This document shows positions 52,364-59,867 of a stretch of 64,000 bases of DNA, one piece after another. The stretch covers positions 180,522 through 244,521 of the forward strand of contig JAIOYZ010000003.1 of NCBI GenBank assembly GCA_021740845.1, given 5' to 3'. This stretch comes from Bacteroidia bacterium. GTDB lineage: Bacteria; Bacteroidota; Bacteroidia; UKL13-3. The notes beneath the pieces were generated by a model that searched no databases, was not told the DNA's origin, and worked only from the letters and a program-made list of their open reading frames with translations. How positions within the stretch are numbered: position 1 is the first letter of the stretch; every line of letters begins with the position of its first letter. The position numbers were made by a program, and so were the translations under genes.

Positions 52364-53743
52364 ATGCTGCAAAAATTAAAACATAGCTTATTAGTTTTCG
52401 GTTTGATCCTAAGCGTATTTGCGTTGGAGGCCCAAACTACAAAACCCATCAAAACGAGAATACTCTTTTTGTTGGATGCAAGCGGCAGTATGTATGCCCG
52501 TTTAGAAACAGATTCTAGGATTAATATTGCAAAACGCTTGCTAACAAAAACCTTAGATAGTTTAGAAAGTAAAAGCAATGTAGAGGTAGCCTTGAGAGTA
52601 TACGGACATACGAGTCCGCCCAATGCGCGCAATTGCCGTGATACAAGATTGGAGGTTCCATTTAGAGCCAACAATTTTGATGAAGTTAAGAAGCGATTGG
52701 AAACTATTACACCCAAAGGAACAACACTAATTGCACATTCCTTATTGCAATCGGCATATGATTTCCCAAAGGAGCCTTATACTAGAAATGTAATTATTCT
52801 TATTACGGATGGAATTGAAGAATGTCAAGGTGACCCTTGCGCCGTTTCGGAAGCATTGCAAAGTCAGGGTGTGATTTTAAAGCCCTTTATTATTGGAATT
52901 GGTTCAACCGTAGATTTTAGAAAAGCATTTGAATGTGTGGGAAAATATTACGATGCCAATACAGAACAAGGATTTGAAGATGCTTTAAATATTGTTATAT
53001 CTCAAGCATTAAACAATACTACTGCTCAAGTTAACTTATTGGATGTTTATAGCAAGCCAACTGAAACCAATGTAAACATGAGTTTCTACGACATGAATTC
53101 TGGTTTGTTGATGTATAATTATATGCATACAATCAACGAAAGAGGCAATCCAGATACCATTCTATTAGATCCAATTTACCGTTATAAAATGGTGGTTCAT
53201 ACCATTCCACCAGTTGTAAAAGAAAATATTGATGTTACTCCTGGCAAGCATACCATTATTGGAGTGGATGCACCTCAAGGCCAGTTTACGATTAAGGTGG
53301 AAGGATTAACCAATTACGCCAATTTGCAATACATTATTCGCAAAAGAGGATCGTACCAAACTTTACATGTGCAGGATGCAAGTTCTAAGGAAAAATATTT
53401 GGTAGGTAAGTATGATGTAGAAGTTTTGTGTTTGCCTCGCATGATTTTTAAGGATGTGAACATAGATCAAAGTGCCACCACCACTATTCAATTGCCGCAA
53501 CCAGGAAAGCTAATTGTAAACTGTCAGTTGAAGGATTATTATGCAGATATTTATCAAATGGTGCGCAATGAAATGACATGGGTTTGCAAATTACCTGTTG
53601 AAAAAAGAACTCACCAATTGATTATTCAACCTGGCGATTATAAAATTGTTTACCGTTCAAAAGGTGCTACCAGAAGCAGCCATACTTTTGAAAGATTGTT
53701 TAAAGTTACCAGTGGAATGGCCACAAATATTATTTTGAATTAA
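52364..53743 (+). CDS. Secreted vWA-domain protein between transketolase halves
   Basis: 459 residues. A signal peptide (1-23, ending LEAQ) precedes a von Willebrand A domain (about 30-215) with a perfect MIDAS start LLDASGSM (D38, S40, S42), KGTTLIAHS (MIDAS Thr region) and LITDGIEECQGDPC. Two or three beta domains follow (about 220-459, PGKHTIIGVDAPQGQFTI; PGDYKIVYRSKG). It is probably periplasmic or surface and metal-dependent in ligand binding. It begins 16 nt after the N-subunit and the C-subunit follows 43 nt later, so it is co-transcribed with cytoplasmic enzyme genes; no functional link is obvious. Confidence 0.85.
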   Translation: MLQKLKHSLLVFGLILSVFALEAQTTKPIKTRILFLLDASGSMYARLETDSRINIAKRLLTKTLDSLESKSNVEVALRVYGHTSPPNARNCRDTRLEVPFRANNFDEVKKRLETITPKGTTLIAHSLLQSAYDFPKEPYTRNVIILITDGIEECQGDPCAVSEALQSQGVILKPFIIGIGSTVDFRKAFECVGKYYDANTEQGFEDALNIVISQALNNTTAQVNLLDVYSKPTETNVNMSFYDMNSGLLMYNYMHTINERGNPDTILLDPIYRYKMVVHTIPPVVKENIDVTPGKHTIIGVDAPQGQFTIKVEGLTNYANLQYIIRKRGSYQTLHVQDASSKEKYLVGKYDVEVLCLPRMIFKDVNIDQSATTTIQLPQPGKLIVNCQLKDYYADIYQMVRNEMTWVCKLPVEKRTHQLIIQPGDYKIVYRSKGATRSSHTFERLFKVTSGMATNIILN

Positions 53744-53761
53744 TTAAATTGAATCTCTTTT

Positions 53762-53771
53762 GGTTCAAACC
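53762..53771 (+). repeat. GGTTCAAACC element, post-stop
   Basis: TTTTGGTTCAAACCGAATAA, 18 nt after the vWA stop, inside the transketolase operon and 15 nt before the next ATG. Confidence 0.9.
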
Positions 53772-53786
53772 GAATAAATAAAAAGA

Positions 53787-54740
53787 ATGAAAAAGTTCGA
53801 CGTACAAAATGTAAAAGATACCCGCAGTGGTTTTGGTGCAGGTTTATCTGAATTAGGAAAAACAAATTCCAAAGTAGTTGCTTTGTGTGCAGATTTAACG
53901 GGCTCCTTAAAAATGGATGCTTTTCAAAAAGATCATCCTGAGCGCTTTTTTCAGGTTGGAATTGCAGAAGCAAATATGATGGGTGTTGCTGCTGGTTTAA
54001 CCATTGGTGGTTGGATTCCTTTTACAGGAACTTTTGCAAATTTTAGTACAGGTAGAGTTTACGATCAAATTCGTCAGTCGATTGCCTATAGCGGTAAGAA
54101 TGTAAAAATTTGTGCTTCGCATGCAGGTATTACATTAGGTGAAGATGGGGCAACACACCAGATTTTAGAAGATATTGGCTTGATGAAAATGTTGCCAGGA
54201 ATGGTAGTTATTAATCCTTGCGATTATAACCAAACCAAAGCTGCCACTATTGCCATTGCCGATTATGATGGTCCGGTTTACTTGCGATTTGGAAGGCCTG
54301 CAGTTCCTAATTTTACGGAAGCTGATGGGAAGTTTGAAATTGGAAAAGCATTGATGATAAACGAAGGTGCTGATGTAAGTATTTTTGCTACTGGCCATTT
54401 GGTTTGGAAAGCGATTGAGGCAGGACATGCATTGGCTGAAATAGGAATTGATGCTGAGATTATAAATATTCATACCATTAAACCATTGGACGAAGAAGCA
54501 GTTTTGAAATCGGCATCTAAAACACGTTGTGTGGTAACCGCTGAAGAACATCAAATGAATGGAGGCTTAGGAGATAGCATTGCTCAATTATTAGCGCGCA
54601 AATTGCCAACTCCAATGGAAATGGTTGCCGTAAACGATAGTTTTGGAGAAAGCGGAACACCAGATGATTTAATGAAAAAATACGGTTTAGAAAGTGTTAA
54701 CATTGTGGAAGCTGTTCAAGCAGTTTTAAAACGCAAATAA
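53787..54740 (+). CDS. Transketolase, C-terminal subunit
   Basis: 317 residues with the PYR and C-terminal domains of transketolase: DLTGSLKMDAF, FFQVGIAEANMMGVAAGL (about 51-68, catalytic Glu), FANFSTGRVYDQIRQSIAY, SHAGITLGEDGATHQ (about 111-125), and the C domain HTIKPLDEEAV and EEHQMNGGLGDSIA. It forms a heteromer with the N-terminal subunit. The haem-binding gene starts 1 nt after its stop. Confidence 0.94.
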   Translation: MKKFDVQNVKDTRSGFGAGLSELGKTNSKVVALCADLTGSLKMDAFQKDHPERFFQVGIAEANMMGVAAGLTIGGWIPFTGTFANFSTGRVYDQIRQSIAYSGKNVKICASHAGITLGEDGATHQILEDIGLMKMLPGMVVINPCDYNQTKAATIAIADYDGPVYLRFGRPAVPNFTEADGKFEIGKALMINEGADVSIFATGHLVWKAIEAGHALAEIGIDAEIINIHTIKPLDEEAVLKSASKTRCVVTAEEHQMNGGLGDSIAQLLARKLPTPMEMVAVNDSFGESGTPDDLMKKYGLESVNIVEAVQAVLKRK

Positions 54741-54741
54741 A

Positions 54742-55263
54742 ATGAACTCTAATTTATTCAAGAAAATTGGCCTGGTATTGCTAGGTGTTTTGGTGGTAAT
54801 ACAATTTATTAAACCAGCCAGAAACGAAGGAAATGCAAAGGGCGAAAACGATATTTCGCAAGTAGTTGCGGTACCAGCTTCGGTTCAAACCATATTAGAA
54901 ACTAGCTGTTACGATTGCCATAGCAACCACAGTGAATATCCTTGGTATACCAATGTTCAGCCTTTTGGTTTTTGGATTCAAGATCATATCAACGATGGTA
55001 AAAAGCATTTGAATTTTTCGGAGTTCAAAACGTATACTGCCAAAAAACAAGCGCATAAATTAGAGGAAGTTGCCGAAGAAGTGGAAGGACATGAAATGCC
55101 ACTTTACTCATATACACTTATTCATAAAAATGCGGTATTGAGTGATGCACAAATGGAGGAATTAATACGTTGGGCAAAGGCGAATCAGATGATGATTAAA
55201 TCTGGAATGCAAAGTGCTCCCGCAGAAGCAGCAACTGTAGGAGAATCACAGGAAGGACACTAG
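54742..55263 (+). CDS. Haem-binding domain protein (periplasmic, CxxCH)
   Basis: 173 residues. One N-terminal helix (about 5-22, IGLVLLGVLVVIQFI) anchors or exports the protein. The haem-binding domain (about 45-150) has the c-type motif ETSCYDCHSNHSEYPWYTNV with Pro-Trp-Tyr, then WIQDHINDGKKHLNFSEF and DAQMEELIRWAK, as in small Bacteroidota Haem_bd proteins. It lies immediately after the transketolase C-subunit and ends 4 nt into the convergent NUDIX gene. It carries one GGTTCAAACC copy. The electron-transfer partner is unknown. Confidence 0.84.
   Translation: MNSNLFKKIGLVLLGVLVVIQFIKPARNEGNAKGENDISQVVAVPASVQTILETSCYDCHSNHSEYPWYTNVQPFGFWIQDHINDGKKHLNFSEFKTYTAKKQAHKLEEVAEEVEGHEMPLYSYTLIHKNAVLSDAQMEELIRWAKANQMMIKSGMQSAPAEAATVGESQEGH
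54882..54891 (+). repeat. GGTTCAAACC element (coding)
   Basis: CTTCGGTTCAAACCATA within the haem-binding gene, read as Val-Gln-Thr (SVQTI). Confidence 0.85.
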
Positions 55264-55814
55264 TCTTGCAACATTAGTTTCAGTTTTAGAACTGCAGCTA
55301 CTGTCATAGCATCTTCAATTTCGCCACTCATTACCATTTGAAATAAATCTTCAAAAGGTATTTTCTTTACTTGTAAATCTTCTGTTTCTTCTGGCTCAGA
55401 TTCTGTGAAGGATAAATCGCGGGCTACATATAAAATGGCATGTTCATCGGTGGCCGAATTGCTTAAATCCATTTCTAGAATTTTATCCCATTTATTGGCA
55501 ATAATGCCACATTCTTCTAATAATTCTCTTTTGGCAGATTCAATTGGATCAACCCCAATTAGTCCGCCACCTTCTGGCATTTCCCAAGAATATTTCTTTA
55601 ACGGGTAACGGTACTGACCAACAATCCAAGTATTGTTATCTTGATCGAGGGGAATAATGCCAATAGCTAAATTTTTAAAATGCACCACACCATAAATTCC
55701 AGGATTCCCTGCTGGAGTAATTACATCTTGGTGTTGCACTTCAATCCAGTTATTCTCATAAACAGATTTGGAGGCAACTAATTTCCAAGGGTTAGATGTT
55801 TCATTTATTTTCAT
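55260..55814 (-). CDS. NUDIX hydrolase
   Basis: 184 residues, ADP-ribose pyrophosphatase-like. The NUDIX helix GGGLIGVDPIESAKRELLEECG (split about 86-107) has the metal-binding RELLEE core, but the position of the first Glu of the Gx5Ex7REUxEE box is Val. YRYPLKKYSWEMPEGG lies just before it. It hydrolyses nucleoside diphosphate derivatives, probably ADP-ribose or a nucleotide sugar. The 3' end overlaps the haem-binding gene by 4 nt. Confidence 0.85.
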   Translation of the reverse strand: MKINETSNPWKLVASKSVYENNWIEVQHQDVITPAGNPGIYGVVHFKNLAIGIIPLDQDNNTWIVGQYRYPLKKYSWEMPEGGGLIGVDPIESAKRELLEECGIIANKWDKILEMDLSNSATDEHAILYVARDLSFTESEPEETEDLQVKKIPFEDLFQMVMSGEIEDAMTVAAVLKLKLMLQD

Positions 55815-55869
55815 GTACCTGCAAATTAAAGGTTAATTCAAATGAACACCAAAATAGTATAGGCAATTT

Positions 55870-55879
55870 GGTTTGAACC
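55870..55879 (-). repeat. GGTTCAAACC element, intergenic
   Basis: TTTGGTTTGAACCAAACCGAG, 55 nt upstream of the NUDIX start. The core is part of a 14-nt palindrome. Confidence 0.88.
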
Positions 55880-55932
55880 AAACCGAGAATTAAAAAACTA
55901 TAAAATTGGATTGAAAGGAGAAAAATAGGCAC

Positions 55933-55963
55933 AAAAAAGCCTGTCAACTTTCGCTAACAGGCT
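55933..55963 (-). terminator. Rho-independent terminator of menB
   Basis: On the minus strand AGCCTGT pairs with ACAGGCT (an inner TAGC/GTTG pairing is also possible) and runs into six T. It lies about 190 nt after the menB stop, beyond the heptamer repeat. Confidence 0.7.
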
Positions 55964-56062
55964 ATCAAAATTTATATGAAATTTCTAGTAAGTACCATAA
56001 GGTGCATTACCTAGAATTATTAATTAATCAAAATTTTCCAAACTAATAATTCCAACCTCAAC

Positions 56063-56118
56063 CTCATAACTCTTACCTCTTAATTATTAACTCTTAACTC
56101 CTAACATTTAACCTACAA
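56063..56118. repeat. Degenerate 7-bp tandem repeat (CTCTTAA)n
   Basis: Eight consecutive heptamers, CTCATAA CTCTTAC CTCTTAA TTATTAA and then CTCTTAA CTCCTAA CATTTAA CCTACAA, lie between menB and its terminator. The unit is (TTAAGAG)n on the menB strand. Confidence 0.65.
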
Positions 56119-56154
56119 TTTCAACTTAAAACAAGAGTTATAAAAGCGATAGAT

Positions 56155-56979
56155 TTATGGAAACTTAGGGAAATCCTTAAAGTCTGGTTTGCGTTTTTCT
56201 AAGAAAGAGTTCTTGCCTTCTTTTGCTTCATCGCTCATGTAGTAAAGCAAAGTAGCATTACCCGCCAATTCTTGAATACCTGCTTGTCCATCCAATTCTG
56301 CATTGAAAGAGCTCTTTAACATGCGCAAAGCAATTGGACTTTTCTCCATTATTTTTCTGCACCATTCAACGGTGGTATCTTCTAACATTTCTAAAGGAAC
56401 AACTTTATTCACTAAGCCCATATCCAAGGCTTCTTGAGCATTGTATTGATCGCAAAGGAACCAGATTTCGCGGGCTTTTTTCTGACCCACAATTCTTGCT
56501 AAATAACTAGCACCAAAGCCACCATCAAAGCTACCAACTTTTGGTCCGGTTTGACCAAATTTTGCATTTTCTGCGGCAATAGATAAATCACAAATTACGT
56601 GTAAAACATGTCCGCCACCAATTGCCCAACCAGCAACCATTGCAATAACTGGTTTAGGAATGCGGCGAATTTGCATTTGTAAATCCAATACATTTAAACG
56701 CGGAACACCATCATCACCAACATAACCACCGTGGCCGCGCACGCTTTGATCGCCACCGCTACAAAAGGCATTTCCTCCTTCACCAGTAAGAATCACACAA
56801 TACACATTTTCATCTTGTCTTGCCAATTCCATGGCCTCGCTCATTTCTTTTACCGTAAGAGGCGTAAAGGCATTGTGCACCTGAGGACGGTTGATGCTAA
56901 TTTTTGCGATTCCTTCGTAGAATTGGTAAAGGATTTCTTTGTATTCTTTAAGGGTTGTCCAGTTATATTTTGATTGCAT
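56155..56979 (-). CDS. menB: 1,4-Dihydroxy-2-naphthoyl-CoA synthase
   Basis: Crotonase-fold enzyme closing the second ring in menaquinone synthesis. The 274 residues follow Men[21 protein letters not shown] (about 72-91), [20 protein letters not shown] (about 115-134, oxyanion hole), and [14 protein letters not shown] (about 142-155). menA and menC lie 29 kb away in another operon, so the pathway is split over the chromosome. Confidence 0.96.
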   Translation of the reverse strand: MQSKYNWTTLKEYKEILYQFYEGIAKISINRPQVHNAFTPLTVKEMSEAMELARQDENVYCVILTGEGGNAFCSGGDQSVRGHGGYVGDDGVPRLNVLDLQMQIRRIPKPVIAMVAGWAIGGGHVLHVICDLSIAAENAKFGQTGPKVGSFDGGFGASYLARIVGQKKAREIWFLCDQYNAQEALDMGLVNKVVPLEMLEDTTVEWCRKIMEKSPIALRMLKSSFNAELDGQAGIQELAGNATLLYYMSDEAKEGKNSFLEKRKPDFKDFPKFP

Positions 56980-57158
56980 GTTTGGTATTTAATAAGGTTG
57001 GCAAATGTAGAAGATGAAAGGCATTAAGCAAAATGGTTGGAATAAATTTGACTAGGAAAATATGCGTTTGAAGGCTGTTTTTGTGCAATTGGTTCCAGAA
57101 ATTTGGCTTCAAAATAAAATTGAAATAGATTTCCTATTCAATTAAACAAATTTTTACC

Positions 57159-59009
57159 ATGAAAAAGGCAGTTTTGTTTCTATTTTTTGGTTTTATATCG
57201 CAATTTATTTTTGGTTCAAACCAAGATTTGGCTTTGCAATTGGAGAAGGCAAAGAAGTTAAAGATTGCCTTTAAATTGGAGGAAGCAAAACAACTGCTAT
57301 TGGAGGGATTAGAAAGCGCTAAACTGGAGGGTAATGAAGCCATGAAAGCTAAATTTCAATTAGCCTTGGCCGACCAATTGTTATCGATGAACCAAGTGGA
57401 TTCAATAGATTTTTATTACGAGAATGCGGTGAAAATATTTGAAACAATAGGTGAAAAAGGAAACCTGATTCGAGCAAAAACGGGCTTGTTGGAATTGCAA
57501 AGACGTACCAATCCAGGAAGCACCATGGACCAATATTTACTGTTGTTAAAGGAGGCAAGAGCATTGGGAGATAGGGAGGTGTATTATTTTGTAATGGACA
57601 AATTGATAACCTTAAACTATGCCATGGAGAATTACGAAGATGCCATTGCCATGAATAGGGAGTGCATTCAATATTATGAAAGCACGAGGGATTCTTTGGC
57701 CTTGGCCATTAAAATTAAAGGATTGGGCAATTTATATTTTTCAAATGGAGGTGATTCTGCAATGTTTTATTTTAAGAAATCACTTCAATATTTTGAAAGG
57801 TTAAATTCATACTCCAACATGGTATTCACGCATCAATCCATTGGCTGGTTGTTATACCTAAAAGGGGAAAACGATTTGGCTTGGAAGAATTTAGTAAAGG
57901 CAGATAGCATGGATAATCTTTATCAAATTCGTTCTGCACAATTGCCTTTTGTAATGTCGTTGGTATTGTTTAAAAAGGGGAAGGTGCAAGAGGCAATTGC
58001 TATGGCTAGAAAATCGTATGATATGGCCTTAAAGGCAAAGCAGTTGTTTATTTGTATTCAATGTGCAGATGCGTTAACAGGTTATTATAAATCTTTAAAC
58101 ATAATTGATTCTGCTTTGCATTATAATGAATTATCGAAATTAATTAACGACAGCATACGTAGTCAGCGCGACTACCGAAATGCGGCAAAAATGCAGGCAA
58201 AAATGGAGTACGACCGAGAGGTTTTTCAAAAGGAGTTAATTCAAAAAGAAGAGATACGAAGAGAGAAGTTGATCAGGAATTTTTCTTTGGGAGGTTTTGT
58301 TTTAGTGGTTATTTTTTTGGTGGCAGGATGGTTTGCTTTTAAAAATAACCAAAAGAAATCCGTATTAATTTCTAGGCAAAACGATGAAAAAACAATTTTG
58401 CTTCAGGAGATACATCACAGAGTAAAGAACAACTTGAGTGTGGTATCTGGTATCTTGGATTTGCAGCAAAGAGGGATAAAAGACCATCTAATTCAGAGTG
58501 TATTTACGGATGCAAAATTACGAATCAACAGTATGGTTTTGGTTCATCAGAATTTGTATGAGCAAGAAGACTTTACCAAGATAGACACCCAGAATTATTT
58601 TCAAAATTTGGCAAATACAATTTATAAAGCCTATAAAAAGAATGATTTAGAAATAGAAATTGAAGTGAATTGCAAAGACGTAAGCATTACTATTGATACC
58701 TTAATACCATTGGCTTTAATCAGCAATGAATTGCTTACCAATTCTTTTAAATATGCCTTTCTTGGAAAAAGTACTGGTAAGATTTTAATACATTTAAAAG
58801 AGCAAGACAATGGCTATTGTTTTACCTACAGCGATACAGGTATTGGCATTTCTAATGAGGATAAGTTACCTACAAAAGTGGGTCTTGGTTCTAGGTTGGT
58901 AGAAGGTTTGTGTAAACAATTGAAAGGGGTTTTCATCAGAGAAAACCAAGGAGAAGGGTTGAAGTATACCTTTACCTTTGAAGGTTTGGGAAAAAATGAG
59001 AAGGCATAA
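57159..59009 (+). CDS. TPR sensor histidine kinase, HisKA_2 type
   Basis: 616 residues. A signal peptide (1-20) leads to periplasmic TPR-like helices (about 25-330, TKEDAIAMNRECIQYY-like repeats), a coiled segment (about 335-370), one transmembrane helix (about 373-393), then HisKA_2 with LLQEIHHRVKNNLSVVSGILDLQQ (H419/H420 region) and an ATPase domain (NELLTNSFKYAF, DTGIGISNED, GLGSRLVEGL). It probably senses an envelope signal or protein through the TPRs and phosphorylates the LytTR regulator that follows. It is a paralogue of the kinase at 59868. Confidence 0.9.
   Translation: MKKAVLFLFFGFISQFIFGSNQDLALQLEKAKKLKIAFKLEEAKQLLLEGLESAKLEGNEAMKAKFQLALADQLLSMNQVDSIDFYYENAVKIFETIGEKGNLIRAKTGLLELQRRTNPGSTMDQYLLLLKEARALGDREVYYFVMDKLITLNYAMENYEDAIAMNRECIQYYESTRDSLALAIKIKGLGNLYFSNGGDSAMFYFKKSLQYFERLNSYSNMVFTHQSIGWLLYLKGENDLAWKNLVKADSMDNLYQIRSAQLPFVMSLVLFKKGKVQEAIAMARKSYDMALKAKQLFICIQCADALTGYYKSLNIIDSALHYNELSKLINDSIRSQRDYRNAAKMQAKMEYDREVFQKELIQKEEIRREKLIRNFSLGGFVLVVIFLVAGWFAFKNNQKKSVLISRQNDEKTILLQEIHHRVKNNLSVVSGILDLQQRGIKDHLIQSVFTDAKLRINSMVLVHQNLYEQEDFTKIDTQNYFQNLANTIYKAYKKNDLEIEIEVNCKDVSITIDTLIPLALISNELLTNSFKYAFLGKSTGKILIHLKEQDNGYCFTYSDTGIGISNEDKLPTKVGLGSRLVEGLCKQLKGVFIRENQGEGLKYTFTFEGLGKNEKA
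57213..57222 (+). repeat. GGTTCAAACC element (coding)
   Basis: TTTTGGTTCAAACCAAGA at the signal-peptide cleavage region of the TPR kinase; read as Gly-Ser-Asn (FGSNQD). Confidence 0.88.
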
Positions 59010-59115
59010 AATTGGAATTAGGTAAATCTACTTTTTTATTTAAATTGCCTTTAAATTATGGAAAATAATAGTTAATAAAAGGAAATTTTTACATGTAATT
59101 TCTAGATTTGAACCC

Positions 59116-59856
59116 ATGCAACCCATAAAAATACTCATAGTTGAAGACGAGTTTATAATTGCCCGAAACTTGCAAGTTATTTTAGAAGATTTAGGGTATG
59201 AGCCATATGAGCCAGTTGGAAACAAAAAAGATGCGCTAGCTTTTTTGCAAAATGAAGAAATTGACTTGGTGATTTTGGATATCAATTTAGAAGGTAAAAA
59301 AGAGGGAATAGAAATTGGCAAATACATCCATGAGGTGAAGCAAATTCCATTTATCTACCTTACAAGTAATTCGGATAAGGCCACCATTAACGAGGCCAAG
59401 CTAACACACCCTAGATCTTATTTAATTAAGCCATTTAATGAGCCAGATATTTATGCAGCTATTGAAATGGCAGTAGAGCCAGAAAGCACTGGCAAGGAAG
59501 AGATAAGTGCAGATATAAATTGGAATGTTTCTGCATTGCAAAATAGTTTATTTGTGAAATTAGGTAGTAAGTATATCAAGGTTAAAATTGATGAAATTAC
59601 TTATGTGGAGGCGGATGGAAAAACAGTAGAGATTCATACCCTACAAGGACAAAAATTTCAAGTGAAAATGAGTTTGGAGCAAATGCAAAACCAATTGGCC
59701 AAGCACGGTTTTGTGAGGGTACAAAGAAGTTTCATTATTAACTTACAGCATTTATCTGCTATTAATGGAGAGGCAGTATATATTGAGCAATTGGCCATTC
59801 CAATTGGCAGACAATACAAAGAAGAATTGATGAAACAAATTAAGGCTATCAATTAA
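59116..59856 (+). CDS. LytTR response regulator
   Basis: 246 residues. The receiver domain (1-120) has IVEDEFIIA, phosphoacceptor D55 in LVILDINLEG, YLTSNS and YLIKPFNE; the LytTR DNA-binding domain (about 140-246) has FVKLGSKYIKVKIDEITYVEADGK, then RVQRSFIINLQHL. It should bind DNA direct repeats and control transcription on phosphorylation. It lies between two paralogous HisKA_2 kinases, 107 nt after the first and 11 nt before the second. Confidence 0.93.
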   Translation: MQPIKILIVEDEFIIARNLQVILEDLGYEPYEPVGNKKDALAFLQNEEIDLVILDINLEGKKEGIEIGKYIHEVKQIPFIYLTSNSDKATINEAKLTHPRSYLIKPFNEPDIYAAIEMAVEPESTGKEEISADINWNVSALQNSLFVKLGSKYIKVKIDEITYVEADGKTVEIHTLQGQKFQVKMSLEQMQNQLAKHGFVRVQRSFIINLQHLSAINGEAVYIEQLAIPIGRQYKEELMKQIKAIN

Positions 59857-59867
59857 TAAAATTGCTT

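Larger units (their letters stand above)
55815..56154. other. 340-nt spacer upstream of NUDIX gene
   Basis: Contains a GGTTCAAACC element, a minus-strand terminator for menB and a degenerate heptamer tandem repeat, each listed separately. No gene is seen. Confidence 0.6.
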
